DNA from: Dongia_A sp035695765
GTDB taxonomy: Bacteria > Pseudomonadota > Alphaproteobacteria > Dongiales > Dongiaceae
Length of the DNA stretch: 64,000 nucleotides
Direction of reading: 5' to 3'
Assembly (NCBI GenBank): GCA_035695765.1
Contig: DASRRI010000134.1
Span: 62,001 to 126,000 of the forward strand
Positions 53,324 to 62,400 of this stretch are shown here, in pieces; position 1 is the first letter of the stretch; every line of letters starts with the position of its first letter. The position numbers were made by a program, and so were the translations under genes. The notes under the pieces were generated by a model. That model was not told where the DNA came from. It did not search any database and saw nothing but the letters and a program-made list of their open reading frames with translations.

Positions 53324-53989
53324 TCACAGCAAGCACTCGATGACGCAGATCACGCTGGCCACCGGCGAGTTCGGATCGTGGTCGCCGATGTGGCCAGCCA
53401 CGTTGAGCGGCCAGGCCTTTTGCGAGACGCTGTTCCCGACATTGCCGCCGATGGTGATCGCGTTTTTCTTCTGCTGATCGATTTCCACGACGAAATCGCA
53501 ATGCGCTTCGAATCGGCCGGCTTTGACGAAGTCGATATAGGTGTCGAAATTCGCGTCGGTGTCCTTGCGCCGCTCGCAGGCGATCAGGTCGCCAACCTTC
53601 GGGGTATATTCCGCATGCCGGCGCGCGACGAACTTGGCCGTGCTGAATGGCTTCTTCGCTTCCCTGAGCGCGTCGACGATATAGACGGAGTGCGACGAGC
53701 CGTAGTGGAAATTGGCGCCGGCACCGGCGGCTGCTGCGATGTAGGAGATGAAGGCGGCCGACCAAGGCTGATTCTTGTTCTCAATGACCTTGCCGCTCGC
53801 GTCGAGCTCGCAGTCGGAACGCCCGTTATATCCCTTCCAGACCCTAAAATCGGGCTGCTCGGCCAGCTTGTTCCAATAATCGCCGACCCGCTGGAAAACG
53901 GCTAGATCGCTTTCCGTGAGCTGGCCATTCTGGAAAGTTGCAAGTTCCTCGCCGCAGATCCTGACGACGGCGTCCGTGAATTCGCTCAT
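53324..53989 (-). CDS. DUF2272 family protein (putative cell-wall amidase fold)
   Basis: A 221-residue protein. PWSAAFISYIAAAAGAGANF then HYGSSHSVYI is the DUF2272 signature. That family has an NlpC/P60-like look, although the usual Cys nucleophile after W-S/C is Ser here (PWSAAF), so catalysis is uncertain. It has no signal peptide. The ATG at 53989 follows GGAGGGCCCC; upstream in-frame sequence lacks likeness. It is upstream of the putative lysozyme-like gene (34 bp) in an apparent two-gene operon. Possible roles are cell-wall turnover, an exported effector or a lysis function. Confidence 0.65.
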   Translation of the reverse strand: MSEFTDAVVRICGEELATFQNGQLTESDLAVFQRVGDYWNKLAEQPDFRVWKGYNGRSDCELDASGKVIENKNQPWSAAFISYIAAAAGAGANFHYGSSHSVYIVDALREAKKPFSTAKFVARRHAEYTPKVGDLIACERRKDTDANFDTYIDFVKAGRFEAHCDFVVEIDQQKKNAITIGGNVGNSVSQKAWPLNVAGHIGDHDPNSPVASVICVIECLL

Positions 53990-54122
53990 GGGGCCCTCCA
54001 TTGCGTTCGACAGGCCATGAAACCATGGCCCGACCTTGGCATGCATCTTTCGCTTGAGAGTCCTCATGATAGCGCGAATCTGCTACCAGCGGTAGCAGCT
54101 TTCCACGCCAGCGGTACTTACA

Positions 54123-55715
54123 TTAACCGCGCGCGAGCCGGCCTGATGCGAGCGCCGGCCTGGCGGCATAATTCGACGCCATCTGCCGGCCCTGCTCGCA
54201 TTCGCGCGCATAGGCGATGAGATGGTGCGCCACCAGCGCGATGTGGATCAACTCCTCGATCCGGCCCTTGCGCAGCGCCGGCCAAGCCATCCGCCAGAAG
54301 GTTCGGCGATAGTTCCCGAGGATGCCGACATGGAGGAAGATGTTGCCAAGGCAGGTCAGCGCCTTACGGATGTTAGGCAGGTTGAGGCGTGCGCGCGTCA
54401 CCGGCGGCTTGATGCGGTTCGGAAAGGTATGGTGCGCGTTGTAGGCGAAGCGGGCATAGAGCGCTTCCGGCTCATAGGCGTGGCGAACGCATTGCCGCCA
54501 GCTTTCCAGCACGTCCTCGTACGGCCTCGTAAACACGATGTTGGATTCGCGCCCTGCCTCGTCCATCAACCGTCCAGCCGCTTCCAGCCGGTCCCACAGC
54601 GGCGTGCGCGGCAGCGCCTGCAGCAGGTTGATGGTGAGCAAGGGAATGTTCGAACGATCGACGAATTCATTGATGCGCGCTGTGGTGTCCGCGGTGTCGG
54701 TGTCGAGGCCAAGGATGATGCCGGACACCACCTCCATGCCATGGCGATTGAGAATCTCGATGCCCTCCAGCAGCGGGACGGCGAGATTGTGCTGCTTGGA
54801 CATGGCGTCCAGGGCCGGCAGCTCCGGCGTCTCGATGCCGCAGAACACGGTGGTGAAATAGGCCTCGTGCATCAGCTCCAGCAGATCGGGCAGCTTGGCG
54901 ATGTTGAGCGTCGCCTCGCAGGCGAAATGGACCGGATAGCCGCGCTCCTTCTGCCACGTGACCAGGTATGGCACCAGATCGCGCGCGGCCTTGCGGTTGG
55001 CGATGAAATTATCGTCGACAAAGTAGACCGCGCCGAACGGGCCGTGCGCCAGCATCGCATCCAGCTCCGCCAGGATCTGCTTCGGCTCCTTGAGGCGCGG
55101 CTGCCGGCCATAGAGCGCGGGGATGTCGCAGAACTCGCAGCGATAGGGGCAGCCGCTGGAGAATTGCACGGAGCCCAGCATGTACTGGCCGCGCTCGATC
55201 AGATGATAGGCCGGGATCGGGAAGTCCGGCAACGGCAGGCGCTCTGCAGTCTCGAAGCGCTGCTGTGTTGAGGGGCGGCTGACATCGCGGTCCAGCGCAG
55301 CGATCAAGGTATCGGTTGCGTCGCCGACCTCGCCGATATGGATGTAGTCGAAATCGGAATAGAGCTGCGGGCTGGCGGAGACCGACGGGCCGCCGAGCAC
55401 GCAGACCTTGCCGCGTCCATGGGCGCGGCGGGCGATGTCCTGCATTGCCTGACGCTGGATATGCATGCCGCTGACGAAGACTGCATCCGCCCAGTCGAAA
55501 TCGCCGTCGCCCGCGGCGCGGATGTTCTCATCGATGAAGCGGACGTCCCACGATTCGGGCAGATAGGCCGCGATCAGCAGGATGCCCTGCGGCGGCATGA
55601 AGGCTTTGACGCCCATCAGCTTGTAAGCATGCTCGAATGTGCCGAAGGACGGCGTGTAGCGCGGAAAGACGCAAAGGATACGACGCGCATTTAGTGCGAA
55701 TGCTTGGCTTCTCAT
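54123..55715 (-). CDS. B12-binding radical SAM protein, HpnP-like (hopanoid C-2 methylase candidate)
   Basis: A 529-residue protein. The N-terminal B12-binding domain (about 10-155) includes LCVFPRYTPSFGTFEHAY, VSGMHIQRQ and VLGGPSVSAS. The radical SAM core carries the cluster motif CPYRCEFCDI (C-x3-C-x2-C) near residue 205. A C-terminal DUF4070-like region follows. The overall pattern resembles HpnP, which adds the 2-methyl group to hopanoids, but other class B methylases look alike and no other hopanoid gene is present. The start at 55715 follows GAAGGGCCGGCC; an ATG 33 nt upstream is an alternative. Confidence 0.7.
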   Translation of the reverse strand: MRSQAFALNARRILCVFPRYTPSFGTFEHAYKLMGVKAFMPPQGILLIAAYLPESWDVRFIDENIRAAGDGDFDWADAVFVSGMHIQRQAMQDIARRAHGRGKVCVLGGPSVSASPQLYSDFDYIHIGEVGDATDTLIAALDRDVSRPSTQQRFETAERLPLPDFPIPAYHLIERGQYMLGSVQFSSGCPYRCEFCDIPALYGRQPRLKEPKQILAELDAMLAHGPFGAVYFVDDNFIANRKAARDLVPYLVTWQKERGYPVHFACEATLNIAKLPDLLELMHEAYFTTVFCGIETPELPALDAMSKQHNLAVPLLEGIEILNRHGMEVVSGIILGLDTDTADTTARINEFVDRSNIPLLTINLLQALPRTPLWDRLEAAGRLMDEAGRESNIVFTRPYEDVLESWRQCVRHAYEPEALYARFAYNAHHTFPNRIKPPVTRARLNLPNIRKALTCLGNIFLHVGILGNYRRTFWRMAWPALRKGRIEELIHIALVAHHLIAYARECEQGRQMASNYAARPALASGRLARG

Positions 55716-55960
55716 GGCCGGCCCTTCGATCGAGTCGCGTTGAGGCATCGCTGCAGCATTTAGTCTTGGCTCTGTTCACACTCGCATGCAAGCGCATGCG
55801 CAATTTCTTCCGCGATCAATTCAATCTTAATCGCTTTCCTGTTTTGCTTATCTTCGCATAGTTGGCGCGGAATTGAAGCGCTTAAGCTATTGCGGGAAGT
55901 TTTGGGCGCGGCTTTCGCGCGAACAGTACCCGGCCATTCAGCCGGTCAGGAAGGTGAGTC

Positions 55961-58333
55961 ATTACTCCGCTTTATATTTCTCCCACCGGCGCTGGCCGGC
56001 GGGACGGTTCATCGCCCGCGAATGCGGGCACGCTCAGCAACCTTAACAGCTTCATCGCAAGGGCCGGCGCAGGGGGAGAGATCCGCCTGCTGGCAGATCA
56101 AGGCGTCTACAAGGCGACGACCGAGATCCCGATCACGTCCGGCGGCGGGACCGGAGCGCCGGTCACGATCCGGGGCGTCGACAGCCACGGCAATACCATG
56201 GCCGCCGAGATCGTCGGAACCCGGCCGGCAAACTGGAAGCCCGGCCTCAGCGACGGGAAGGAGCTGTTCCGCTTCCTGTCGGGCGCTAACAATCTCAGCT
56301 TCCAGGATCTCAACATCAAGAATGTCGGGGACGGCGCCTTCCGGATCGGCGCGGACATCCATGATCTCACGATCAAGAACGTGAACGCGACCAACGTGAT
56401 GCGGTTCGTGGAAGATTATGCCTCCGGCTCCAACAGATCCGCCAGCGTCGATGGCCTCACGATTCAGAACGTGAACGTCGCCGGCTACTCGCGCGGCGCG
56501 ATCCGCCTGCAATACGACAGCAGCAACGTGCTGATCGAGAATATGGTTGGCGACAGCCAGCATCAGGATGGCGGGCTCTACATCTTCGGCGTATCGATCG
56601 CGGACACCGCGCACGACATCGTGCTGCGCAATGTCGAAATGAAAAACAATCTCGGCCACGGCACGGCGGGCCAATATTGGAATGGCGATGGTTTCGCGAC
56701 CGAGCGGGACGTCTACAACGTGCTGTTCGAGAATACCAGGGCGTTCGGCAATTCCGATGCCGGATATGATCTGAAGTCAAGCAATACGGTCCTGGTCAAT
56801 GCGGTGGCGGACGGCAACAACCGCAACTACCGCCTCTGGAGCGACTCGATTTCGCTGATCGACAGCGTCAGCCTCAACCCGACGCACAGCGGCGGGGGCG
56901 GATCCCTCGCGCACGTCTGGCTGGCGCAGAATGCCGTCGCTGCGATCCAGAACCTGACCTTCTCCGATTCGGGGAAGCCCCGCACCCTGTTCGATCTTTC
57001 GGAAGGCGGATCGACGATCAATCTCAGCGGCACAAGCCTGCCCGATGCCTATGCCAATCTGATCAGTTTTGGTGCCTATTCGACCATCGCGCTGGTCGAT
57101 CCGGTCGTTCTCGACAACGCGCAGACATCCGTCACGCGCGTGATCAGGACGGGCGGCAAGTCGGATGACTTCCTCGCGGGCGGAGCCGGCAATGATACGC
57201 TGCGCGGCCGGGCCGGCAACGACACCTACGTGGTCAACGCGTCGGGCGATCAGATCATCGAGGGGTCGAACGAGGGTGTCGATCTGGCCCAGGTCAGCAT
57301 TTCAAACTACCGCCTGGCGGCCCATGTCGAGAATCTCATCTTTGTCGGGGCTGGCAATTTCGCGGGCGCCGGCAATTCCGCCAACAATCTCATGACCGCC
57401 GGTGCCGGCAACGACGTGCTGAACGGCGGCGAAGGCAATGACAGCTTGTTCGGTGGCGCGGGCTCCGATGCCGTGACCGGCGGCAACGGCAACGACGCAA
57501 TCTATGGCGGCGCGGGCGCCGACACGGTTCGCGCCGGCGCGGGAACCGACCATGTTTGGGGCGAATCCGGAGACGACCTGCTGTATGGCGAGGACGGCAC
57601 CGACTTCCTGTTCGGTGGCGAGGGGAACGACCGGCTCGACGGCGGCGGCGGCAACGACCAGATGACCGGCGGCCTCGGCGACGACTCCTATATCGTCAGC
57701 GCCTCCGGCGAAGCGCCGGTCGAACTGGCAGGCGAGGGCACGGACCTGGTCATCGGCGCCTTCAACTACACGCTTGGGTCAAACCTCGAGAACCTGACCC
57801 TGACAGGGTCGAAGGCCGTGACCGGAACCGGCAACGCACTCGGTAACCGGCTGACCGGCAACAGCGCGGCGAATGGCCTGCTGGGCGGGGCGGGCGATGA
57901 CATCCTCGATGGCGGGGCCGGCAATGACACGCTGACCGGCCAGGAGGGTGCCGACACCTATCTGTTCGGGCGTGGCAGCGGCCGGGATGCGATCTGGAAC
58001 CGGGATAGCGACGGCGGCGCAGACCGGCTGCTGTTCGACGCCGGGATCGCGGCTGATCAGCTCTGGTTCACCCGCAGCGCCTCGGACCTCGTCGTCGGCA
58101 TTCTCGGCGCCTGGGACAAGATGACGGTCAAGAACTGGTATTCCGACCCCGCGAGCCAGCTGGACTATTTCGAGCTCAGCGATGGTGAGGCCCTTGCGGC
58201 TGCGCAGGTCAACCAGCTGGTGAGCGCGATGGCAGCGTTCCGGACGCAACCCACCGGCCTCGGCTCGCTGTCGACGCAACAGCAACAGACGATCGAGACG
58301 GTGATCGCAGCCAACTGGAAACCGGCCGACTAG
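55961..58333 (+). CDS. Parallel beta-helix plus RTX calcium-binding protein, apparent ATT start
   Basis: About 790 residues. The N-terminal half (to about 370) is a right-handed parallel beta-helix (repeated strand motifs such as LTIQNVNVAGYSRGAIRL), the fold of polysaccharide lyases, epimerases and tailspike-like proteins. The C-terminal half has RTX nonapeptides (GGAGNDTL, GGEGNDSLFGG and others) that bind Ca2+ and direct type I secretion. The first ATG in frame is 56198, but the helix domain clearly begins earlier: ATT ACT CCG CTT TAT ATT TCT CCC at 55961 reads like the usual start of such proteins. It is placed just right after AGGAAGGTGAGTC. The nearest in-frame stop is at 55955. An ATT start or a broken ATG is implied. 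Confidence 0.75.
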   Translation: MTPLYISPTGAGRRDGSSPANAGTLSNLNSFIARAGAGGEIRLLADQGVYKATTEIPITSGGGTGAPVTIRGVDSHGNTMAAEIVGTRPANWKPGLSDGKELFRFLSGANNLSFQDLNIKNVGDGAFRIGADIHDLTIKNVNATNVMRFVEDYASGSNRSASVDGLTIQNVNVAGYSRGAIRLQYDSSNVLIENMVGDSQHQDGGLYIFGVSIADTAHDIVLRNVEMKNNLGHGTAGQYWNGDGFATERDVYNVLFENTRAFGNSDAGYDLKSSNTVLVNAVADGNNRNYRLWSDSISLIDSVSLNPTHSGGGGSLAHVWLAQNAVAAIQNLTFSDSGKPRTLFDLSEGGSTINLSGTSLPDAYANLISFGAYSTIALVDPVVLDNAQTSVTRVIRTGGKSDDFLAGGAGNDTLRGRAGNDTYVVNASGDQIIEGSNEGVDLAQVSISNYRLAAHVENLIFVGAGNFAGAGNSANNLMTAGAGNDVLNGGEGNDSLFGGAGSDAVTGGNGNDAIYGGAGADTVRAGAGTDHVWGESGDDLLYGEDGTDFLFGGEGNDRLDGGGGNDQMTGGLGDDSYIVSASGEAPVELAGEGTDLVIGAFNYTLGSNLENLTLTGSKAVTGTGNALGNRLTGNSAANGLLGGAGDDILDGGAGNDTLTGQEGADTYLFGRGSGRDAIWNRDSDGGADRLLFDAGIAADQLWFTRSASDLVVGILGAWDKMTVKNWYSDPASQLDYFELSDGEALAAAQVNQLVSAMAAFRTQPTGLGSLSTQQQQTIETVIAANWKPAD

Positions 58334-58336
58334 GTC

Positions 58337-59395
58337 TCACTCCTCGATCGTTAGAACGCGGCGGATTTCGTCGGTCTTCAGGCCAATGGCCTGGGGCCGA
58401 CGAACACCGGGCAGCGCGACCACATCATAGAGCTCGTGCAGGATGCCCTCCAGCTTCAGCCAGTGGACGGTCGCGCCAGTCTTGAGGTCGATCACCATGA
58501 GGGCGCAGATCGGATCGGCCCTCTTGCGCGCCAGGGCTTCGTCGAGCGGCAGGCCGGTGAAGGTCTTGCTCTCGCGCGGTTGGGATAGCCCGACGACCGC
58601 GAAATTGCCGTGGAAGGAAAGGCCGCGCAGATAGCCGGGGCAGAAGGCGATCTCCTCGAACGCGCCGCTGTGCAGATCGAGGGTGCCGAACCGGCCGGTG
58701 CCCGAATCCAGCAGATAGAGCCGTCCATTGTAAACGCGAGGAGAATGCGGCATGGACAGGCCGCGCCCCACGATCTCATCCGACCGCACATCGATGACGA
58801 TGCCCCCGCCGGTCCGCCGGTCGCGCCAGCCATCGGCAACGTCGCTTTCGCTCACCGCCGTGACATAGGCCGGCGCGCCATCCTGCATCGCCAGGCCGTT
58901 GAGGTGGCAGCGGTCCTCCGGAACGAGCCGGGAGACGAAACTGGGCTGCCACAGCGGGCGGAAGCTCTTGGCTTCCGAGCTGGTGGCGAGGCACGAGAAC
59001 AGCGTGTTCACGAATACCGGACGACCCGCACCGTCGAGGGCGACGTCGTGGATATCGAGATCGCCGGTCGTATAGGCAACCTGCGGCACGAACATGCGGT
59101 CATAGCCGTCATGCAGCTCCCCCGGCGGCAGCGCATTCTCGAACCGCCACAGCTGATAGAGCGTGGACATCCACAGGCTCTGGCCGTTCGACCACAGGCC
59201 CATGCAGCGGTTGAAGGTGCGCTCGAAGACGGACAGCCTGCCGTTCGGCTGCAGCCCGATGAAAATCATCTTGCCGGCCTGATAGGTGGTGAAGGCCAGC
59301 GACAGGGTGCTCTCCGCCAGCCAATCCGGGAACTGCCGCGATGGGAACAGCTCGAATTTTGGCAGGACGGATTCGGCAGTCTTGGTGTCCATCAT
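58337..59395 (-). CDS. TIGR03032 family protein
   Basis: A 352-residue protein. TYQAGKMIFIGLQPNGRLSV near the N-terminus, WSNGQSLWMSTLYQLWRFEN and LYDVVALPGVRRPQAIGL at the C-terminus fit the TIGR03032 family of unknown function, probably a beta-propeller. It has no signal peptide. It is convergent with the beta-helix gene (3-bp gap) and starts 5 bp after the stop of the giant FG-GAP protein gene on the same strand, so it is probably co-transcribed with that gene. A role in making or binding the neighbouring secreted proteins is possible but only from context. An ATG one codon later is also possible. Confidence 0.78.
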   Translation of the reverse strand: MMDTKTAESVLPKFELFPSRQFPDWLAESTLSLAFTTYQAGKMIFIGLQPNGRLSVFERTFNRCMGLWSNGQSLWMSTLYQLWRFENALPPGELHDGYDRMFVPQVAYTTGDLDIHDVALDGAGRPVFVNTLFSCLATSSEAKSFRPLWQPSFVSRLVPEDRCHLNGLAMQDGAPAYVTAVSESDVADGWRDRRTGGGIVIDVRSDEIVGRGLSMPHSPRVYNGRLYLLDSGTGRFGTLDLHSGAFEEIAFCPGYLRGLSFHGNFAVVGLSQPRESKTFTGLPLDEALARKRADPICALMVIDLKTGATVHWLKLEGILHELYDVVALPGVRRPQAIGLKTDEIRRVLTIEE

Positions 59396-59400
59396 GCCGG

Positions 59401-62400
59401 TCAGGCTACAGCCACGGCGATGTCCTGGTCGACAGCTATCTTCACGTTGCCGGCAGCATAGATGGCATAGCCGCTTAAGGTCGCGGTGTCCGGCGCACTC
59501 CAGCCATCCGCCGGGTCGAGCAAGAGGGTGTCATTGGTGTCGCCATCGATCTTCAGCGCGTTGTCTAGGCTGGCGGCGCCACCAACGTCGTGATAGTCGG
59601 CATCGATATGCAACACGTCCGCCAGGTGCACGGTGATCTGGTTCGCGGATCCGTTGTCGGTGACGATGGTCTCGATGTTCTGGATCTTGGTCTGGTCCGC
59701 GGTCGCCGCATTGCCATCGATATTACCGAGGTCGACAAGACCGCCAAAATCGAGATGCATGGTATCGGCACCGTTGCCGCCGTCGACTCTGCGGAAGCTG
59801 CCGTCGCTGACATGGATCGCATCGTCGCCGGCGCCGGCATGGAATGAATCGGCGCCACCGCCGCCCGTCAGCGTGTCATTGCCGAGGCCGCCCACAAAGC
59901 TGTCGTCTTCGGCGCTTCCGACGAGCGCATCGTCGCCGTCGGTGCCGAGATGTGTGACGGCGCCGGTCAGGTCGTCGCCATAGATGACATAGGCCTTGCC
60001 GTTGCCCGGCGTGGCCGGGCCAAACTGGGGTGCTCCAATGACGATATCGGCATAGCCATCGCCATTGATGTCGCCCGCCGCCCTGACCGATATGCCGGTC
60101 GCATCGTCTTCGCCGGCACCAGAGATCTTCAGGCCGACATCGGTCGTGAGCGTTGCCAGTTTGATGTCGCCAAGACCGCCCGCCTTGCCGAAGATAAGAT
60201 AGGCTTCGCCCGCATCTTCGCGTCCACCCGGGTCGGCATCGGGCGCGCCGATCAGCAGGTCGTCGATCCCGTCGCCGTTGACATCGCCGGCCGAGCTGAT
60301 CGAGCGCCCGCTCGCATCGTACGGACCGACCCCAAAGATGCTGAAGCCCTGATCGAGCGTCAGCGCGCTTAGGTCGATATCGCCGGGACCGCCCGCCTTG
60401 CCGTAGATCACGGCCGTGCGCCCGGAATAGGGCCCTTGTTCGGCATCGGCGACCGCCAGGTCTTGGAACCCGTCGCCATTGATGTCGCCGGCATCGCTCA
60501 CCACCAGGCCGAAGCTCTCGGTAAACATGTCGAAGGGCGCGATCTCGAAGCCGTCCGCATCGCTGAGGCTCCTGAGATCGACCACGGCCGGGATGCCGGC
60601 CCGGCCGTATATGACGTACCCATAGCCCGGCGAGCCGGCGCCGGCGCCGACGGCGACATCGTCGAATCCGTCGCCGTTGAGATCTCCAACGCCGCTGACG
60701 AAGTGAGTCGTGGAGTCGTTGACCAGGCGAAAGCCCTGCGCCGAGGTCAAGGTGCGAAGGTCGATGTCGCCCAGGCCGCCGATCTTGCCATAGATCACAT
60801 AAGCTTCGGCCTCCGCCGTCCCGTTCTGATAGAGAGAGGACGGGGCGCTGAGGATGATGTCGTCGATGCCGTCGCCGTTGACATCGCCGGCCGACCGCAC
60901 GGTGTTGGCGCTGTGGCTGTAGTCGGTGACACCGGCGATGGCGAAGCCCTGCGCCGGGGTCAGCGTGGCGAGGTCGATGTCGCCTGGCCCGCCGATCTTG
61001 CCGTAGATCACATAGGTTTCGCCGGCGCCGGGGCGGCCGAGGGGATCGGCGCCGACCGCGCCGACGATAAGATCGGCGATGCCATCACCATTGACGTCGC
61101 CGGCATCGCTGACCGAGTTGCCCGCTGCATCGCCGGCCGCTCCGCCGCTGATCTTGAAGCCCTGGGATGCAGTCAGGCTCGCGAGGTCGATGTCGGAAAG
61201 GCCGCCGGCCTTGCCGAAGGTGACATAGGACTGTCCCGCGTCGAGGCCGCTGGCGGGATCGGCGCCGCTTGCGCCGACGATGAAATCGTCGATGCCGTCG
61301 TCGTTGACATCGCCGACCATACTGACCGCGGTGCCGGCGTGATCGCCTGACGCAACGCCGGTGATGGTAAAGCCCTGCGCCGGCGAAAGGTCGGCAAGAT
61401 CGATGTCGCCGATTGCGAGAACCGTCACCTCGGTTTCGATCAGCGCGGTGGCTTCGCCATTGATCCAGCGCGTGTAGGTCCCCTTCTGGCCGAACGGGTC
61501 GGTCACTTCACCGTCGACAGCCCAGCCGGAATCCGCGAGCGTCACCACGTCGCCTTCAGGAACCCCATCGCCCTTGACCAGGATCGTGTTGGGTCCGAAG
61601 GCGCTTCCGTTCGATCCGGACATGTGCGTGACATTGGAGCTGTCGAGCGTCAGCGAGATGGACGCGAATCCCTCGAGGTCCAGGATCTCGATGCTTTGAA
61701 CGCGGTCCCGCAGGCTGCCGATCAGATCGATCGAATTTCCGAACTCGCTGGCTTTGAGCGTATCGATGCCGCCGCCGCCATCGACGAAAATCGGGTCGCC
61801 GAACTGGCCCGTGCCGGCCAGGATCACATCGTCGCCCGCGCCGCCATGAAAGGCATTGCCATCGCCGAATGGGTTGCCGAGCACGTCGTTGCCGAGACCG
61901 CCGACAAAAGCCTCGCCGCTGCCTCCGGGGAGCACATCGTCGCCATCGGTGCCGAGATTCGCGACCGACTTGGTGAAGTTGCCGCCGTAGATGACGGCGG
62001 ACTCGCCGGCATAGGGACGTCCCAACGGATCGGCGCGTCGGGCGCCGACGATCAGATCGTCGAACCCATCGCCATTGATGTCGCCCGCCGCACTGACCGA
62101 TGTGCCGCTGAAATCGCGGGTGGCGCCGCCGGAAATCTTGAAACCTTGCGATGCCGTCAGTGCCGCGAGGTCGATATCGCCAATTCCCCTGGCCTTGCCA
62201 TAGACCAGATAGGATTGGCCGGCATAATCGCGACCGGACGGATCCGCATAGGGGGCGCCGACAATGATGTCATCAACACCGTCGCCATTGACGTCTCCCG
62301 CCGCACTTACCGAGACTCCGCTCCGATCGTTGACAGCGACGCCGGAGATCTTGAATCCCTCCGCAACCGTCAGCGTGGCCAGATCGATGTCCTCGCGCCC

